NCBI GenBank assembly: GCA_963970005.1
Contig: CAXAMN010013891.1
Coordinates: 1,166,937 to 1,230,936 of the forward strand
Source of the DNA: Durusdinium trenchii
Lineage: Eukaryota; Sar; Dinophyceae; Suessiales; Symbiodiniaceae
Reading direction: 5' to 3'
DNA: 64,000 bases
The position numbers and the translations under genes were made by a program. Below the pieces are notes generated by a model. It was not told the origin of the DNA. It saw only the letters and a program-made list of their open reading frames with translations, and did no database searches. Below are positions 1 to 12,220 of the stretch, one piece after another; positions within the stretch are counted from its first letter, which is position 1; every line of letters begins with the position of its first letter.

Positions 1-1
1 G

Positions 2-1888
2 GCGGAGATGATCGCAAGGTTCACCCTAGGAGAAGATGAAGCTGATTGCCAATCGACTTTCATCAACTGTGATGTGGATCCTCAAGGAATCATGTGTGAT
101 GATGACGACCTCCCTGTGATTGAGCCTCCAAAAGTCAAAAGGCGAAAGAGGAATAAGAAGTTCAAGGCATCTCCTGGAGAAGAAGATGAGGTAGGATCAG
201 ATGTCGCCGGAGACAGTGAACCAGAAGCTGACGATGATGATGCAGATGACATCGAGGTGGATGTTGTTGACGGTGCAAGTAGAATGGTGAGAAGAGGAAC
301 TCTGAAAGCAGATGCCAGGAAAATCGAGCATCTACTCACACATCGTTACAAGAATCCCTACTGTGAGTCATGCATCAGAGCAAAGATGAAACACTTCAAG
401 ACGCATCGAGGAGCGTTCAAGAGAAAGCTCAAAGCTTTTGGAGATCTGGTTACCTTTGATTTTGTCGATACGAGGAACATCCTTGATCAAGGGATCAGTA
501 CTGATCGAGAGATCTTCGTCATTCGTGACAGGTACACAGGCGTCATATGGGCCTATCCGTCGAAAGAGAGGTTTACCAAGGACGTGGTCAATGCAATAAA
601 CCACTTCAAAGGATTGAAGAAGATCAAGATTGCTTATGCCGACAAAGCCCCAGAGTTTGAGACGGCTATGAAGCAGCTGAAGATCCCATTCGATCACTCT
701 CTACCGAATCATCCTCAGAACAATTCTCTGGCGGAGAGGAACAATCAGTTCATTATGATGACAACCGCAACTTGTCTCTTGGAAGCGGGGTTACCACCAT
801 GTTTCTGGAGCTATGCAGTAGAATGCGTCAGCCATCTTTTGAACATTGAGGAAGGAGAGGACGGAGTGAGCCCTTGGTACAAGCTACATGGAAAAGAGTT
901 CCATGGAGAGAAGATCCCCTTTGGTGCAAAGGTCTTCTTCATGCCGAGCAGTCAAGGAAGGATTGAGCAGAAGCACAAGTTTGATCCCAAGGGAATCCCA
1001 GGTATTTTCGCCGGATATGAGATCAAGCCCGGGATGAACTGGTCGAGACAATACAGAGTGTGGAGTCTTGAAACTTTTGCACATCAAAGCCTTGCATTTG
1101 ATGCCAATCGCCCTATCAGAAAGCTACTCACACCACAGCTCACAGAGACCCTGGTATTCCTCGCTCCCATCGAATTCCCGTTGAAGGAAGGATACGAGAA
1201 GATCAACAACACGTTGGAAGGCATGAAGATCCGTGACAGGAGAGATGGAGAGCCAGAGGTCGGAGATCCTAGTCAAATGATTGACTATGGAGATTACGAA
1301 CCAACTGAGCCCGGTATGGATTTTGAGGAGCTTGCGGAAAGGGAGATTAGGGATGAGGACGACGAAGACGCCATTGGAGATCATGAAGCAGATGATGAAG
1401 AACGAGATGATCCCGGTGATGATGATGATCCAAAACCTGATGGCGGTCACTCCAAAATATTGTCCAAACCTGCCAAGGCGAAGGTACCACCTTCGACCGG
1501 CAGGGAAGATCACCCGCCAGTTGGAGATCCTTCAATGGATCACATGTCCATGGGAAAAGCAAGTGATGGTATCATCTACTTGAATGATGATGGTGAAACC
1601 GTGAAACTGGACAGGAAAGGGAATCCATATAAGGTTGGATCAGACGGAAGAAGGTTCTTCAGGTCATCACCGAGACCAAGATCAAAATATACTCCAGAAG
1701 AATGGAAAGCGTTGTCTCTATCTGATAGAGCTATCGCTGAGAAGAAAGAAGCTCTCGAGAAAGAAAAGATGAAAGAGAGAGAGAGAGTAAAGGTGCGGGA
1801 TCCAGCAAGGACAAAAGGAAGAAGAAAAAGAAGGAGGACAAGGATGATGATCCTAAGGACGTATCGCCCAACATCTTCATCGATCTGA
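2..1888 (+). pseudogene. Family A pol fragment: integrase region, ending at a frameshift
   Basis: The frame is open from the window edge, so this is the continuation of a larger ORF. It contains the integrase zinc-binding H-x3-H-x6-C-x2-C motif (ending YCESC) and the catalytic core with TFDFVD, YADKAPEF and LAERNN giving the D...D-x30-E triad. An acidic linker and a Lys/Glu-rich stretch follow. Near 1786 a GA run is 2 bp longer than in the intact copy. Translation then leaves the pol frame and stops at 1888. By eye there are about eight amino-acid differences from the intact copy over the first ~580 residues, so most changes are silent or conservative. In a functional element it would insert the cDNA into the genome. 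Confidence 0.9.
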
Positions 1889-4800
1889 AGAAAGATCGGA
1901 CGCTGATCACCGATGACGATGACATGGGGGGCTATAGTCCATCTTCGGCATCTACACTTTCCACAGAACTCCCAAGCGACGACGATTACTTAGTCGAATG
2001 GGAGGAATGGACGAGTGTGGAGAATGGGTTCGGCCCACGTGCTACTTGGGATCCACTCAATATCATTGATGTCAACAGTGGAGAAATCCTCAATGATATG
2101 GCAGTAGCATATGCAATGCCAACGGAATCCAATAGATGCACAACCGAAGATTTCACAAAGAACTTGAAAGATCATCACTTGTCATTCCCGTCAATGCCGT
2201 GCATCAACTCGATCTCCAAACATCGAGAAAGATACACATATGCCGACACAACGAACCCGATGAGTGCTTATCGGAACCTATTCAATGCAGCAGTCTCCAG
2301 ACCTGTTAGTCGAGCAGAAATGCTGAAGAATCCCAAGGCCAAAGCCTCAATGAGAAAAGAATGGTTGGGACTTCATGAACAAGGAGTGTTCGACTTCTCT
2401 GTGATTCGGGAGTATCACGACGTAAAACAAGAAGCGCTCACTCTGAAGCAGGTCGTGCACTTTGCAAGGGTCCATGGCATCATTGTGGAAAAGAACTACC
2501 AGTTGCCAATGAGTGATGAGAGACGAAAATTTAAGGGAAGAGGAGTATTGCTAGGAAACAAAGTGAAGAATCAGAATTGGGAAGCAGCTTTCTTTCAGGA
2601 CTTGGGCAATTCACCAGCATCCTTTGAATCTTCTAGATGGGCAGATTTCTATGGATGTGTTCCCGGACATTCGGTCAAGCTCGCTGATGCGATTCAGGCA
2701 TACATTCAGGCTTCTCTTACGGGACCGCCCTGTTGGGTCGAGTTACCGTCAGACGCGTGGCCAGATGATGTTGATGTATCAAAATATCATCGACCAGTGG
2801 TACGCCTCCTCAAAGCCTTGTATGGACATCCGGACGCAGGTACAATGTGGGAGAAGCACTGCGATACGCAGGTGCGCCAACTTGGCTTCAAGCCAATTGG
2901 TGATGAATGGCCATCAATGTATTTTCATGAAGGCCTGAAACTTCTTCTCGTTATATATGTGGACGACCTGAAACTTGCCGGACCAACCGAGAACATGACC
3001 AAAGGATGGTCTATGCTACGAACGAAACTCAGGATTGAGCCCGAGACTGATCTTGGACTTTATCTCGGCTGCATGCTCACACGAGGAGAGTCCAAACTCC
3101 ACGATGGAACAGTAGTCAACACCGTCTCATACAACATGGAAGGATTGTTGAAACTGTCCGTCGAGAAGTATTTAGACATTGTCGGTCATGATACAAAATT
3201 GAAGAAGGTCACGACACCAAGCGTCCCAGAAGAAACCAAATCTCATCCCGCACGAGCACCCGCTCCAGGGAAAGAGGCCGTTACGTGTCCATGGTGTGCT
3301 AACACCTTTGACCCCAAGTATTCTGGTAAGTTGCATTCCAAGTCCGAATCTGACGTCACTCCGGACGATGGAAACCGTGGTTCTTTGGCGCCACATGCAG
3401 CGAGTATACTCATGAAGTTGTTGTATGCTGCCAGAGTTGCTCGATTCGATCTATTGAGATCAATCAACATGCTGGCCAGGAATGTGAACAAATGGACCAG
3501 CAATGATGATGCTCGTTTGCATCATCTCATGTGCTATGTCAACAGCACTCTAGACAAGCGCATGATTGGATGGGTTGGCGATCCGATCGCAACTCTCTCA
3601 GTCGGAATCTTCGCTGATGCTGATTTTGCTGGTTGCGGTGAGACCCTTCGTTCCACGTCGGGCTCTCACATGCACGTACAAGGTAAGCATACACGATTTC
3701 CCATTGCTGGAGGGAGCAAGCGTCAAGGATGTATCAGCCATTCAACACCTGAAGCAGAAATAGTCGCGGCGGATTCCACTCTCCGCAACTTTGGGATACC
3801 CTCCATCGGCCTCTGGCAAACGCTCTCGGGCAAAGCTCCTGAAATATTGTTCCATGATGATAATCAAGGTATGATTGGAGTTGCCAGAACCGGGAAGAAT
3901 CCCACCATGCGTCATCTTGAACGCACTCATGGGATATCCATTGTCTCATTGCATGAACATTTTCAACAGGACCATTTCGTGCTGCTCTACGAGATCTCCC
4001 ACAAGATGTGTGCTGATATTCATACAAAGGCCTTTCGGACTCCACTTGCGTGGCGCCGGGCTTGTATGTTGATCAACCTTCTTGACCCAGAGGATTTGAG
4101 CTCCAAAGAGTTAGCTGACATGGTCTCTCCATCAGTCGATCATAAGAAAATCGATCATCAAATCTTTCAGACTAAGACGGATGACATTCCTAATTTCCCA
4201 TACACTCAGACTCCGGTCTTGCCTCGTGCAGTCTTTGTAAAAGGAATGACAGGAAAAGAAGGTGTCCAGGATCTCCCCAATGGAGATTGCATCTATGTCG
4301 TCAAAGTCCCAGTCTATTATCGTCGCTTCCCACCGGGTCGCTACATACCGTCAGACACGTGTCGGAGTACATGGGTCCTTGTTAATGGTTCCTGGAATTG
4401 TGTGGAACGAGAAGCTACGCCACTGCAGCAAGCCTTGCGCTTTGATCATTGGGTCGAACGTGCATGCTTCCTGTATCATGCCTCCAAGGCATCCTCATCT
4501 CCAGAGGCGGGCGCCTGCTTATCTCGATCCCCGTTCCTGGCCTTAGCCAATGTTCCTTGGACTCCAGACGCTGTGCTACAGTTTTCTATTGCCTCCTTGT
4601 CGACTGATCCAGCTTTGCTCCAGTCACAAGAGGTTCCTCTCAACAATTGTCATCCTGCCACCCTTCGTGTGATCAACACGCTTCTACGTCTTGTTCATGG
4701 GGGGAGTGGGGGGCAGGACGGTGCATCAATTCGCGCTTTCGGTGCGGTGCAAGACCATTTTGTGCGCCTGGATTCGAAGGGGAAAAACCCAAAAACAAAT

Positions 4801-7800
4801 AAAAATTACCGAGATGAATGGCGACGCGATGGCGACACACTCACCCGAGTGCATAATGTGCCGAGAACACAAGAGTTTGTCCCTAGTGAAGACTCACACT
4901 GTCCTGTCCGGCTGTCGGATCTGTCTGATTATCGTAGGACTGAGAAGTACTACAAGAGCGGTAAGGACACAAAAGTTGATACCTGGCGTTTCAAGGGTAA
5001 TTCCGTAGGTAAGGACGATCCATGGATAGGAAATACAACATTCCTGATCGTTTCCAACGGTCACGGACACAGCCCACAACATGAAACGACAGACAACAGC
5101 AATAACAAGCAAAAGGGCGATGTCACGGCGATTGCGACAGGCATACAAGCGTGGGGGATGAACACCATTGCCCACGAGCACATGTTCATTGCACAAACAG
5201 CAAAATATGTTGCAAGTGACACACCTCCGGGAAGAAAACCCGTGTTGCATTTGGTCTTACAAAGGAGATCAGGACGGTCACACAAATATCAGTTCGAACT
5301 CCATCAGCAAGACGTCAAGGGTCCTCAAGATATCTTTGATAGATGCATCATGCTACAAGAGCTCGAAAGAAATGTCCCATGTTTAGTCCTCATGTGTGCT
5401 GAAGAACAGAATTGGTTTACCTTTCTCCAGACTTGTTTGAAGAAGCAGTTCATGAACATCGTGACAATCACAGAGGACGACGATGCCTGCTCTGCTTATG
5501 GCATCAATAAAGTGAAAGCATGTGTCCGGTCTAGTCTTGATTGTGTCTTCTTTGCGGGTCCTTGCACTGGTGGTTCTGCATGGAATCGCTTGAATAGGAC
5601 TGTAAGTATAAAGGCCGAAATGCAGATTGAGAAACATCAAGAGTTGTATTGGTCGTTGTGGAATTGCTTTGCCCATGCACTTGATCACGTATTCGCAATA
5701 GGAGCATGTGCGCTTACTGAGCTGCCTAGAAGTTGCGAGTATTGGAGAGATGATAGAATGACAACTCTGATAGAAGGCACGGAATCACACGTACATGACT
5801 TCGACGGATGTATGTATGGCCTCGCAACTCATTATGGTCATAGAAATATACCCATCAAGAAGCCGTGGAGGATTGTGTCGTGGGGGGTGCAGTTTCAAAG
5901 TTTGATGAAGAAGTGTGATCATAAACATCAGCATGCACCTTGTGCCGGAAGAGAAACGAGAGTAACTCAATTGTATACTCTTAGAATTGCGCAGCATATG
6001 ATAGAGACTTTGAACAAACGTGCATTGTCGTTGTGGAAGAAGCAGCATGTGGCCAGCCGTGCTCCTGCGCTTTACGATTGGTCGCGGTCGCCGCATCCCT
6101 CCATGTCAAACGGTAACCCATGTTCAGAAGTCAATATCAATAAAAGATTTGACAAGATCATTCAGTCGGTTCACGATTCTAAGAAGAAGAAATTCACTTG
6201 TGAAAACAACCATGACACTCATGATTCATGCGCCAGTGTCATTACCTTTCACAATTATCTTGAGCAAGATTTTGAGATCAACCAAGCTAGCCATTTTGGT
6301 GCCGGCGTGATCCAGCAATTTGCCAAGAAGAAGTTCGCTGAGTTCCATCCAATCACTGGTGGGCTGTCACCGACAACCCTACCACAAAGGGGGAACTCAT
6401 TAGCATTCGTGAGCCATTTCTGGAGATTGACAACATCCCTACATCGTGGAGATTGTGTAGTCAACATGTTCCGTTCTACTGTTTATGGGGCCACAGGGAG
6501 GAGCATGGCCTCAGCCAAGAAGCTGAAAGAACACCTCCAGAAATTGGATAACAAACGAGGGGAGAGTCCTACACTCGTTCCTAGACAGTTCGTCGAAGAC
6601 ATGGACCCAGGACAAGCTCTGCAACTGGCAGAGAAGTGGATGGAGAGAGGGGTACCACCCGTCTACTCTATCAGCGCTTGTTATTGTGCCGTTGAAGCCA
6701 AGGGTGGAACCATCCAAGAGCGCCTCGTGAGATCCCTCAGAGTGTTGCTCAGCAAGTATGACCCAGAGACGGACGACGGCAAGGAGGTAACAAGGGCATT
6801 CTTTGCTGGAATAAAGAGGGTGATCGGCATCGTCAAGAGTCAAGAGCGACAGGTACGACCAGAACACATACCTCTTGGGCCGCCACCTCCTCCTAATCCG
6901 GAGCACTTTCCCTATGAGGCGTTTGCATCCAATGATGTTTGGGACAGGTTGGAATTATTTGCAGACAATCTCTTGGCTTTATTCATGCCGGAACCCTTCA
7001 ACCAAGAAGCACCAGTCAAAGGGATGTTGGCAGACCTGAATGAGAAGGTCGCCAAACGAGGCATGAAAGGTATCAATTCCACTGCGATGTCAAAAGATTC
7101 ACTTCTAGACATCACGAGGGACGGGTACTTCTATGATTCCATGAATGATCTGCATCACAGGATACCCATTGAAGGTCGTAGCAGCAACTACATGGCAATG
7201 ACCGGCGAACATTGGGAACGCAGCTGCAGATACATCAGCTTGGCGGGTGCGTCATTGGGATTTGCATTGAGGTTTCACAACAAGAATCATCCCGAAGATC
7301 TCACATCTTTGACTGACCTCATTCAGATCATTGCAAAAGGGCAATCGGGAGGAACCTTGGAAAGATGTGCCGCAATCAACAATTTCCAGTGCATCCAAGC
7401 GTTGTATCAATGCATTCATAGGCATGTCATTGAGCACTCTGCCATTTCCCTCAGATCTGAAACGAATGCGCAGATGCTCGCTGCATTCCAGCATTTGAAA
7501 GAATGGTTTCCAGAGGTGAAACCGGATGTGTGGACAGCAGGTTACAATGTTCTTGGTGCTGAACTAGGAGTCCATCGAGATCTTCTCGCAAGGGACACAT
7601 CGATCAGTATCTTGAATCAGTACATTGCAGAGCTCCATTTGTCCGAAGCCAACCTGGATGAAGAACCAGATCTGGAGACCTTGGGCAAGCCAAAGGAGAA
7701 GATCTACTTAACCTTCGAGAATCCCTCAATCGGACCACCCAATCTGAAAGATTTCAGTGCGGTGGAACCTCAATGGTTGTGTCAATTTCGGATCCATCAT

Positions 7801-10800
7801 GCCAAGAACAAAGGACTTAGTCAAGATGAAATCACCAAACAGATGAGGGAGGAAGCAAGAAGGGCAAGAGATCAAAGTGGAGCACCAAAGAATCGTGATG
7901 ACTATACCCAGACTTTTGGAGGAAAAGGAAGTTCGGTACCACCGGGCGGTCCTTACACTTCATCTAGTTCAGGTCCTAGGCCACCTTGGGAAAGGAACAA
8001 TGAACAATGGGATCCTTGGTCATCCGATGTACCTCATGGAGCGTATGATGTTCCACGACCTCCACCGAAAGCTCCGCCAAAGTGCAAACCCATGCCGAAG
8101 CCGAAACAGCCTGCACAGCCAAAAGAATGGTTTGTCACGCTTCCTCCTGAAGGTGTGACGACTATCGGGTGCAACGGTATGGACTACCTTGGCAAACCCA
8201 TCATATTCAATCTCTGGACTTATCGAAGCAGTACCACTGCTTACGCTACAGCTCCGTTTGCTGGTCCTCGTACAGCCGAGCCAGGAAGAGATTGGAGACA
8301 GTATGTGAGAAGGCTCACGTATTATGTCGGGGTGACTTTGGGTGGAAATTATAGATCGAGTTCATCAATGGGGCTTCAACCTCTCACCGATTCTCATTTG
8401 AGGACAAAAGTGAACGAGAGCGATGGTTTTTGGACAAAGCTCTATGTTGAGATGGTTGAAGAGTTCGATCTGACAAGTTGTTTTCAGTATCCCTCAGCAA
8501 GGGCCATGGTACTTATCTTGAAGTTGAACGATGTGCCAGAGGAGGCCGCATATCACATCAAGTTCCTTTCATCCAAAGTTGGGTGCCACACCGAGGAGAA
8601 GGACAAGGTGATGATTGACGGGGATACAGGAGTCATGGATGTTGATCATTTGAGTGGCCAGATTAGAGGAGTCGGTACCGGACACACCATTCTTGTGACA
8701 GACCTTGACTATGCGACTAGAGCAAGTTCGTCAAAGAAAATCACGACGATGCAGTACGGTATCCGAACTGAGATGGCATTCGAAAATTGCTGTATATTCC
8801 AAGTTCAGGGAGAAAGGCATCAAGACATCCTGGATACTCTTGATAGAGTAGTCGTTTTCTTGGAAGAACATGGACAAGATCAGGGGGACGGTACAACCGT
8901 CCACATCTGGCTGTGTCTTCATTGTATGTTTCCGAACGGCAGCACACTGAGGTTGACCGAGGCGACATTCAAAGAGTTCTCAAGGAAGTTGGCTGAGAAG
9001 GTCCATTCGATCGGACAGCTCCTGACTACTCCAGTATTAGTGAACATCCAGCCAGATTCAAAGTTCTTCGGGCCAGCAAGATATGATCACAGTCACATTG
9101 TCACTGACATTGTAGACCAAGTGAGACGAAGTGGTGCCTTGGCCACCAAATCGTCACGTGCCTGGAAAGCTATGTACTCAGTTGCAGGTGCTCCCAGTGC
9201 GAACTATATCACAGGCGGCGACAAGAACAAGATTTGGGCTGTGATGGAGAAACAACTCACGAGAGAAAGGGTCATCCTATTGTGTTCAATGAATAAAGTT
9301 CATGTCAGTGCTTTGAACAACATGGCAGAGGACGAGATCCAGGTCCCAATTTCTCAGGACAACTTCGACAGGTACTTGAACGTTGCTATGTCGGCAAGTG
9401 ATGGGCAACCGAAGAAGACCAGCACGAAGCACACTGTTGGTGGGAGCTTCAGTCAAGGTACCGAATGGAGGGACATCAGATTCGTTCTGAAAGATCCGGA
9501 GCCTGAGGAGGACAGGATGGAATATTGGATGACGGGAAATCGGAGAGTTGAGAATTACAAAGCCACTGCAGATGCCGCACCATATCTTTGTGAAGATTGC
9601 AACAAACAAGATGCATCCGAGGATTGGAACACACACAAAGACAATAGAAGCCATTGTGTGAATTGCAACTTCAACTTTTGGTGTGTTCAGAGCGGCACTC
9701 CCACGATTCAACAAGAAAGAGAAAGCATTTGGGAAACTGCAGTGAGAGTTAGAGTCCTTTGGGAGAAGAATGCTGAATGGAACCGTTTGTATCCAGCGCA
9801 GAATCTCCGTGAATTCATGGTCGAGGGTGCGATGATGCTATCCAGGAAGAATCCGCCTTGGATTCAAGGAGCATTGAAAGCTATTTCGCATCATGGTGGA
9901 ATCAGAGCCCCGTCGGAACTTGTGGAACAGTACTGTACCCAAGGGAAGGGATCCACTCTTTTCATCCACCGAGATTATGATCCAGACGGTGAAGACTATG
10001 GCTTCCGAGCGTATATGGACTATGGGAATGTGGCGTACCACGACTACATCCAATATTTCTTCACGCACAAAGAGTACCAGGACGTCTTCTCGTTGAATGA
10101 ATATAGGACTGTTACAAATTCTGAGCTTGCGGGCGATATCATGGAGTTTTGGACTGGTGTTCTCGAACTGGCCGGCATCTTCAAAGACACGCTGTTCGAG
10201 GATTGGGCTCAGATCAATGAATGCAGAAGAGGTATAGAAATGTCTTTTCTTCACTTCTATGCAGCGAGCCGAAAATCAATCAATGACAACACCAAGAGGA
10301 ATAAACCTTCAGGGCTCCATGTTACAGCTGAAGAACAAGCCTGTATCGATGCCGTCATGTCCAGGTATGCTACCAGACCAGAGTTCAGGAGAATGGTACG
10401 ACTGGCCATAGCCCCAGAGCCCAAAAGAACGTCTACGGAAGAGCCTGATGTAGAGATGAAGGATGGCGAAGCCGACCCTGCGAGTACCACTCCAGGAGTC
10501 GAGGAGCCTGAACCACCTACGCCTGAGCTTGATCCGCAAGACTACAAGGATGGGGAAGGTCGTTCAGTATCCCCGACGAAAACATGGTCGCACTACCCGA
10601 CATCGAATCCAGATACTGAAGAACGGAAAAGAGCTGCCAAGCGCAGTGGGCAAGGTACAGCAACCGCTTCCAACTGGAAAACCGCCTATGACAACCTCAG
10701 AAGGGTCAGAGCACGCGCAGTGAGCCAAAAGGTGTGCTATTGTTGTGGTTCAAACCAACATCACCTGGCTATTTGTCCCAACACTGAGAAGAAGGACGAG

Positions 10801-12216
10801 TTGATGAACTCATTCTCTCACATGGAGGACACTATGCGTAAGTGCTTCACCGAGGACGACAAGGCAATCATCCGACGTGATGTTGAAAGCCGAAAGAGGA
10901 AAGCAAAGTCATCCAAAGACGTCGAAGACGAGGACTACATGGATGTGGATGATGAAGATATTGAACTTCCCGAAGAAGAGCCGGAACTAGGAGGTAAGGT
11001 ACCACCTCACTCTCCGAGAGCCAAAGGTAGACCACACTCGTCAGACTCTGCAAAAGAGGAATACGCGAAAGCGGTCGAGGCAACCAAGAAGGCCTTTGGG
11101 AACGCCAGTTTCGTCACCAGATTCAAAGAGCCCGTCGACCTCTTTGACATTGCCGATGACAAAGAAGGAGGAGAGTACAGGGTCGCAAATCACAGGGTTG
11201 ATAGATCAGGTCCTAATGGAAAGTGGGAACTTGATGCACTTATTCAGGAGGCTGCAGCGCTCGGAATAAAGATGCCCAAAGTGAAGGACCTTGCTCCTGA
11301 CCCACAACAAGTTCAAAAGGTTGGATATCGGCAGATTGAGGTGACTTGCGATAGAGGAAGCATCGAGATAATTCCACAGTATGGAGTTACATTCTATGTG
11401 GAGTACTGGAATGGACCGAAGAGAGATGCAACTTTCACGGATCCACCAAAGATGAACCCAGCAACTCGCATCGACAAGTTCAGCGAGGAGAGTCAGCGGG
11501 TCAACGAGGTTAGCCATAGACTCAATAGACTACTCAGGCATGGAGTGGGAAAGCATAATGGGATTCAATCGCACCGCGGTCGAAAACCTCATGTGTCCCC
11601 GAAGTGCAATGAGGGTGGATGGGTGAACATCGATGAGATCCTGGAATATGACCATGTCTTCAACGATGGTGTCGATATCAGTACTATATCAGGTGATCGG
11701 CATCGTCAAGATGTCAAGACAGAGCGATACCAGTATTTATGCAAGGCGATGTGGCATGCAAAGAAGTTGCAGAACAGAGTACGCTATCAGATTGCCGCCA
11801 TTCGTATCTCAAGGGAGGATGTCTCACTCGAAGAGGAAAGGCAATACTGGGCAAACCTCATGTATTACAGCACAGATGCACCGTCATTTCTGAAGCATGA
11901 ACGTTGGATCGTTCCTTGTGCAATTCGAGCTGTTGCCTCTCACAATTCTGGAAGAGAGACTGTTCTTGAAGAGGATGTGTCAATATATCCTGTGTGGACT
12001 TCACATCTCATTCCAGAGAATGTGGCAATGCAGCTTGGAGGAAGCTTTCACATGACATCGCTTTCCAATATTGAGTCAATCATGAAACTAGGAATTGTCC
12101 CTGGTGGAACGGAGGGATATAGAGGTAGTGTTTTCTTCAACCACTTTGCGCCGTGGGATGATCGATCATCAAAGATTCTGAGATCAAGATGGCCAAGAGT
12201 GGGAATGCCCGTTTAA
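1787..12216 (+). pseudogene. Family A pol fragment: RT, RNase H, methyltransferase-like region and N-terminal part of the Tpt1-like domain
   Basis: After the GA-run frameshift the pol frame stays open to a TAA at 12214-12216 (first in-frame ATG 1924). It contains the RT active site YVDD (about 2957-2968; the residue before it is Ile here, Val in the other copy), copia RNase H motifs (FADADFAG, STPEAE, FHDDNQGM, ADIHTKAF), and then the same extension as the intact copy. That extension includes the GPCTGG / ELPR / DFDGCMYGL methyltransferase-like motifs, a CxxC zinc-ribbon-like pair, a CCHC knuckle and the first two thirds of the Tpt1/KptA-like domain. The stop falls inside that domain, where 6 bp stand in place of 17 bp. 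A 27-bp patch near 11687-11713 differs sharply from the intact copy. Confidence 0.9.
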
Positions 12217-12220
12217 GGCC

